From Bacteroidales bacterium (GTDB lineage: Bacteria; Bacteroidota; Bacteroidia; Bacteroidales; JAGOPY01), in contig DAOWEV010000249.1 in NCBI GenBank assembly GCA_030638325.1, positions 1 to 7,114 of the forward strand: DNA of 7,114 nucleotides, given 5' to 3'. Of this stretch, positions 4,218 to 7,114 are shown in pieces (the first letter of the stretch is position 1; the number at the start of each line of letters is the position of its first letter). Position numbers and translations under genes: made by a program. The notes beneath the pieces are model-generated. The model ran no database searches, was not told where the DNA came from, and was given only the letters and a program-made list of their open reading frames with translations.

Positions 4218-5435
4218 ATGAAATTAAACAAACCTGTGAGTGCAGGAAATAGTGGAGACAGGGTCCGGTCCGATTGCCATATCACATTGGAAATAAAAGA
4301 TAAGGGTGGGGTTGACCTGAACCTGAAGAGTAAGGTGGGGGCCTTATACGGTGAAAAGATTACCGCTTTGATCATGGATATGCTGGAGCATTATGAGATC
4401 AGACATGCCAGGGTTGACATTCAGGATTCGGGTGCCCTGGATTTTGTTATTGCAGCACGGATGGAAGCCGTGATCAGGCTTTTATCAGATACTGATAATG
4501 AGTACTTATTGCCTGTGCTGGAAGAAAATAAAAATTCTACAGCCAAAGACAGGAACAGGTTTTCGAGGCTGTACCTGCCGGGAAACACCCCCCAGTTGAT
4601 GATCAATGCAGGTATTCATAAGCCTGATGGTATCATCCTGGACCTGGAAGATGCGGTGGCGAAGGATAAAAAGTCTGAAGCGAGGTACGTTGTCAGGAAT
4701 GCATTGAGGAATGTTGATTTTTATGGTGCCGAGCGCATGGTAAGGATAAACCAGTTACCGGATGGCCTGGAGGACCTGGAGTATGTCGTGCCCCACAATG
4801 TGAACCTGATCCTGTTGCCCAAATGTGAGTATGCAGATGATTTGCACCGGGTGAATGAAAAGATTGCTGAGATCTGTAAACATAAAAAAGTTGAAAATAA
4901 CATCTGGCTGATGCCTATCATCGAAAGCGCCAGGGGGGTTGTGAATGTTTATGATATTGCAGATGCTGCCGATAACCTGGTTGCCATAGCCATCGGCCTG
5001 GAAGATTTTACGGCTGACCTCGGAACCCGCAGGACAGAAGAGGCTACCGAGTCGTTCTTTGCACGCAGCAAACTTGTTATAGCCTGTAGAGCAGCAGGCA
5101 TTCAGGCCATTGATTCTGTTTATTCGGATGTGTCGGATATGGAAGGCCTGAAACAAACAGTGTTAAGATCAAAATCACTTGGATTCAACGGCATGGGATG
5201 TATTCATCCACGACAGATAGAAGTTATACATGAATATTATGCTCCTGATGAACAGGAAATTGAAAAGGCGAAGAAGATCTATAACGCATTTCTTGAGGCA
5301 AAGGAAAAAGGCCTTGGCGTGGTTTCATTGGGGACTAAAATGATAGATGCGCCTGTGGTTAAAAGGGCTGATAATACAATCAAGCTGGCTATTGCTACCG
5401 GAAAGCTAACTAAAAACTGGAGGGAAGAGATATGA
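4218..5435 (+). CDS. citDE: Citrate lyase acyl carrier (gamma) - beta subunit fusion, CitD-CitE
   Basis: This 405-residue protein joins two subunits that are separate in most citrate lyases. Residues 1-about 95 match CitD, the carrier of the phosphoribosyl-dephospho-CoA arm: MKLNKPVSAG, DLNLKSKVGALYG, ARVDIQDSGALDFVIAARMEA. The usual AGTLESSD attachment motif is replaced by AGNSGDRVRSDC; S18 is the best candidate attachment serine, S12 an alternative. Residues about 115-360 are CitE, an HpcH/HpaI-type TIM barrel: RLYLPGN (117-123), ILDLEDAV (140-147), RINQL, IIESARG (234-240, metal-ligand type E236) and GLEDFTADLG (260-269, D263). The beta subunit cleaves citryl-ACP to acetyl-ACP and oxaloacetate. 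The tail GTKMIDAPVVKRA is typical of CitE-like proteins. The ATG at 4218 begins the conserved CitD N-terminus; no Shine-Dalgarno is seen. It overlaps citF by 4 bp. Citramalate lyase is a close alternative. Confidence 0.9.
   Translation: MKLNKPVSAGNSGDRVRSDCHITLEIKDKGGVDLNLKSKVGALYGEKITALIMDMLEHYEIRHARVDIQDSGALDFVIAARMEAVIRLLSDTDNEYLLPVLEENKNSTAKDRNRFSRLYLPGNTPQLMINAGIHKPDGIILDLEDAVAKDKKSEARYVVRNALRNVDFYGAERMVRINQLPDGLEDLEYVVPHNVNLILLPKCEYADDLHRVNEKIAEICKHKKVENNIWLMPIIESARGVVNVYDIADAADNLVAIAIGLEDFTADLGTRRTEEATESFFARSKLVIACRAAGIQAIDSVYSDVSDMEGLKQTVLRSKSLGFNGMGCIHPRQIEVIHEYYAPDEQEIEKAKKIYNAFLEAKEKGLGVVSLGTKMIDAPVVKRADNTIKLAIATGKLTKNWREEI
5417..5424 (+). promoter_or_regulatory. Shine-Dalgarno-like site for citF
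   Basis: CTGGAGGG lies inside the last codons of citDE, with GGAGGG ending 7 bases before the citF ATG. It is the only good Shine-Dalgarno match before any start in the window. With the ATGA overlap it suggests translational coupling of the two subunits. Confidence 0.5.
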
Positions 5436-6994
5436 AGAAATATGATAAACTTGTAAAAAATGCAGCGGGCAGGGTCGTTCCGACTATCATCAATGGCGAA
5501 GAACATATACCTTATAAAGGTGTTGGTAAGCATATTCCGGATGGAAGAAAGTTTGCACCCAGGCTATCCAGTTGCGCCAATTATCCGGCTGATGGAGATA
5601 AGCGTGTACCCGGCCTGAAAGAGGCTTTGATCAGGGCAGGACTGAAGGATGGCATGACTATCTCAACACATCATCATTTCAGGAATGGCGACCTGATAGC
5701 CAATCAGATCTTTGATATTGCACACGAACTGGGTGTGAAAAATCTCCGATGGTTCCCATCTGCATCTTTTCCCTGTCATGAGCATCTTATCAAATACCTT
5801 GAAGACGGAACCATCAATCGTATTGAAGGCAGCATGAACGGCCCGCTCGGTAAATTTGCATCCGAAGGCAATATGCAGGGGCTCGGAGTTTTGCGGTCAC
5901 ATGGCGGTCGTTACCAGGCAGTTCAGGATGGGGAGGTTCAGATCGATATAGCTATCATTGCAGCTCCGGCAGCCGACCCTTTTGGCAATGCCAACGGTGT
6001 GGACGGACCTGCAGCATGTGGATTACTGGGTTTTGCACTGGCTGATTCACAATATGCTGATAAGGTAATTGTGGCTACGGATAACATCGTTCCATTTCCA
6101 TGCATACCATGGCAGATCCATGGCAATTATGTTGATTATGTGGTGGAAGTTGATAAAATAGGCATTCCTGAGAAAATCGTTTCCGGAACAACCCGGATTA
6201 CGAAAAGCCCTGACAGGCTGCTCATAGCCGAGATGACTGCGAAGTTTTGTGATGCTGCCGGGATCATCCGGGATGGATTTTCTTACCAGGCCGGGGCCGG
6301 TGGTACATCGCTTTCAATTGGTAATTATTTCGGGGATATACTGAGGGAAAGGGGATGGAAAGCCAGGTTCATCAGGGCCGGCAGTAACCAGTATCCCGTC
6401 CGGATGCTGGAAGAAGGCCTCGTGGAATATATCCTTGACGGACAAACATTTGACCTGGAGGGGGTGAGATCTATGCGGGAAAATCCGGGCCATGTGAATA
6501 CAAGCCCTTTTACCTCTTATAATTACCATGGTAAAGGAAATTTCGCTACTATGGTGGATGTTGTGGTTTTGGGCGCCACTGAAGTGGATGTCAACTTCAA
6601 TGCCAACGTGGTTACACATTCCGACGGATACCTCCTGCACGGTATCGGGGGGTGGCAGAATTGCCTCTTTTCAAGATGTACTATTTTACCGATCCCTTTA
6701 TTTCGCGACCGCACTCCTGTTGTCAAAGATGAAGTTACCACGATATGCGGACCAGGTGAACTCATTGATGTTATCGTTACCGAAAGGGGCCTTGCCATTA
6801 ACCCTTTAAGGCAGGATCTTATTGATAAAGTCAAAGATTCCGGATTGCCCGTAAAGACCATTCATGAACTGAAAGAGGAAGCTGAGAAAATTTGCGGAGC
6901 CCCCGTCAAACCCAATCTCACCGATGAGCTCGTGGCCGTGATCAAGTGGGTGGACGGGACTGTTATTGATGCGGTGAAGAGGGTTGACGGTTGA
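5432..6994 (+). CDS. citF: Citrate lyase alpha subunit (citrate:acetyl-ACP transferase)
   Basis: This 520-residue cytoplasmic protein matches CitF along its whole length and is close to the usual size (about 510). CitF swaps citrate for acetate on the acyl carrier, making citryl-ACP, and belongs to the CoA-transferase family 2 fold. Recognisable segments are HIPDGRKFAPRLSSC (34-48), STHHHFRNGDLIANQI (78-93), NGPLGKFASEG, RSHGGRYQAVQDGE, AAPAADPFGNANGVDGPAACG, YQAGAGGTSLSIG, VLGATEVDVNFNANVVTHSDG and VTERGLAINPLRQDL. The start is set by the ATGA overlap with citDE and a GGAGGG seven bases upstream. The natural C-terminus DGTVIDAVKRV is followed by only DG before a TGA supplied by the heptamer array, so no functional part is lost. 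The related citramalate lyase alpha subunit cannot be excluded. citC, citX and citG are not in view, so holoenzyme maturation genes must lie elsewhere. Confidence 0.93.
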   Translation: MKKYDKLVKNAAGRVVPTIINGEEHIPYKGVGKHIPDGRKFAPRLSSCANYPADGDKRVPGLKEALIRAGLKDGMTISTHHHFRNGDLIANQIFDIAHELGVKNLRWFPSASFPCHEHLIKYLEDGTINRIEGSMNGPLGKFASEGNMQGLGVLRSHGGRYQAVQDGEVQIDIAIIAAPAADPFGNANGVDGPAACGLLGFALADSQYADKVIVATDNIVPFPCIPWQIHGNYVDYVVEVDKIGIPEKIVSGTTRITKSPDRLLIAEMTAKFCDAAGIIRDGFSYQAGAGGTSLSIGNYFGDILRERGWKARFIRAGSNQYPVRMLEEGLVEYILDGQTFDLEGVRSMRENPGHVNTSPFTSYNYHGKGNFATMVDVVVLGATEVDVNFNANVVTHSDGYLLHGIGGWQNCLFSRCTILPIPLFRDRTPVVKDEVTTICGPGELIDVIVTERGLAINPLRQDLIDKVKDSGLPVKTIHELKEEAEKICGAPVKPNLTDELVAVIKWVDGTVIDAVKRVDG

Positions 6995-7114
6995 CGGTTG
7001 ACGGTTGACGGTTGACGGTTGACGGTTGACGGTTGGCGGTTGACGGTTGACGGTTGACGGTTGACGGTTGACGGTTGACGGTTGACAGTTGACGGTTGAC
7101 GGTTGACGGTTGAC
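6983..7114. repeat. Heptamer array GTTGACG, overlapping citF 3' end
   Basis: Eighteen full 7-bp units plus a partial one run in perfect register from 6983 to the window edge and probably continue. Only two units differ: GTTGGCG at 7032 and GTTGACA at 7081. The first unit and a half encode the last residues VDG and the TGA stop (6992-6994) of citF. On the + strand every frame meets TGA within 21 bp, while the minus strand is open in all frames. The near-identity of units implies recent expansion or ongoing homogenisation. Confidence 0.97.

Noticed and set aside
3695..4375. 226-codon ORF on the minus strand
   Set aside because: Runs antisense through the end of fic, the HsdR stub, both hairpins and the start of citDE; hydrophobic composition comes from AT-rich sequence.

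Overview
The window looks like a piece of a Bacteroidota chromosome, probably from an uncultured Bacteroidales-like lineage. Four things point there: a TAnnTTTG-type -7 promoter element before the fic gene; translation starts mostly without Shine-Dalgarno sequences; intergenic arrays of 7-bp GTTGACR units and other low-complexity repeats common in that phylum; and GAA-triloop hairpins of the type CCCCGAAGGGG. Assignment below phylum is not possible from this sequence alone.

Layout. Positions 1-256 hold two abutting arrays, G-rich then C-rich on the + strand. Three minus-strand genes follow. In transcription order they are a small DUF5011-like lipoprotein (2052-1723), a diacylglycerol-kinase-family lipid kinase (1692-799) and an SUI1/YciH-type translation factor (657-316). 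A heptamer array (705-807) separates the last two and supplies the kinase stop codon. Upstream of the lipoprotein lies a 17-bp repeat array (2120-2360). It is bracketed by imperfect inverted repeats, and its right flank is repeated beside the first array at 234-305.

Positions 2430-4217 form an accessory island on the + strand. It holds a class II Fic (AMP-transferase-type) protein (2829-3974) preceded by GTTTAC/GTAAAT boxes spaced 20-21 bp apart and a -7 element 7 bp before a GTG start. Directly after it, a 32-codon ORF matches the very N-terminus of type I restriction HsdR subunits. Two GAA-triloop hairpins lie on each side of this pair, pointing in opposite directions on the two sides. The simplest reading is that fic is the survivor of a decayed type I restriction-modification locus.

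Positions 4218-6994 encode two subunit proteins of citrate lyase (or the related citramalate lyase): a fused acyl-carrier plus beta-subunit protein (CitD-CitE) and the alpha subunit CitF, overlapping by ATGA. Together they would cleave citrate to acetate and oxaloacetate. The ligase and prosthetic-group genes (citC, citG, citX) and a transporter are not in this window. The citF stop codon lies inside a second heptamer array that runs off the right edge.

The metabolic and housekeeping genes are ordinary. The most notable material is the repeat architecture: arrays that supply stop codons, G-quadruplex-capable arrays with shared flanks, covarying hairpins flanking the fic relic, and the phased boxes in the fic promoter.
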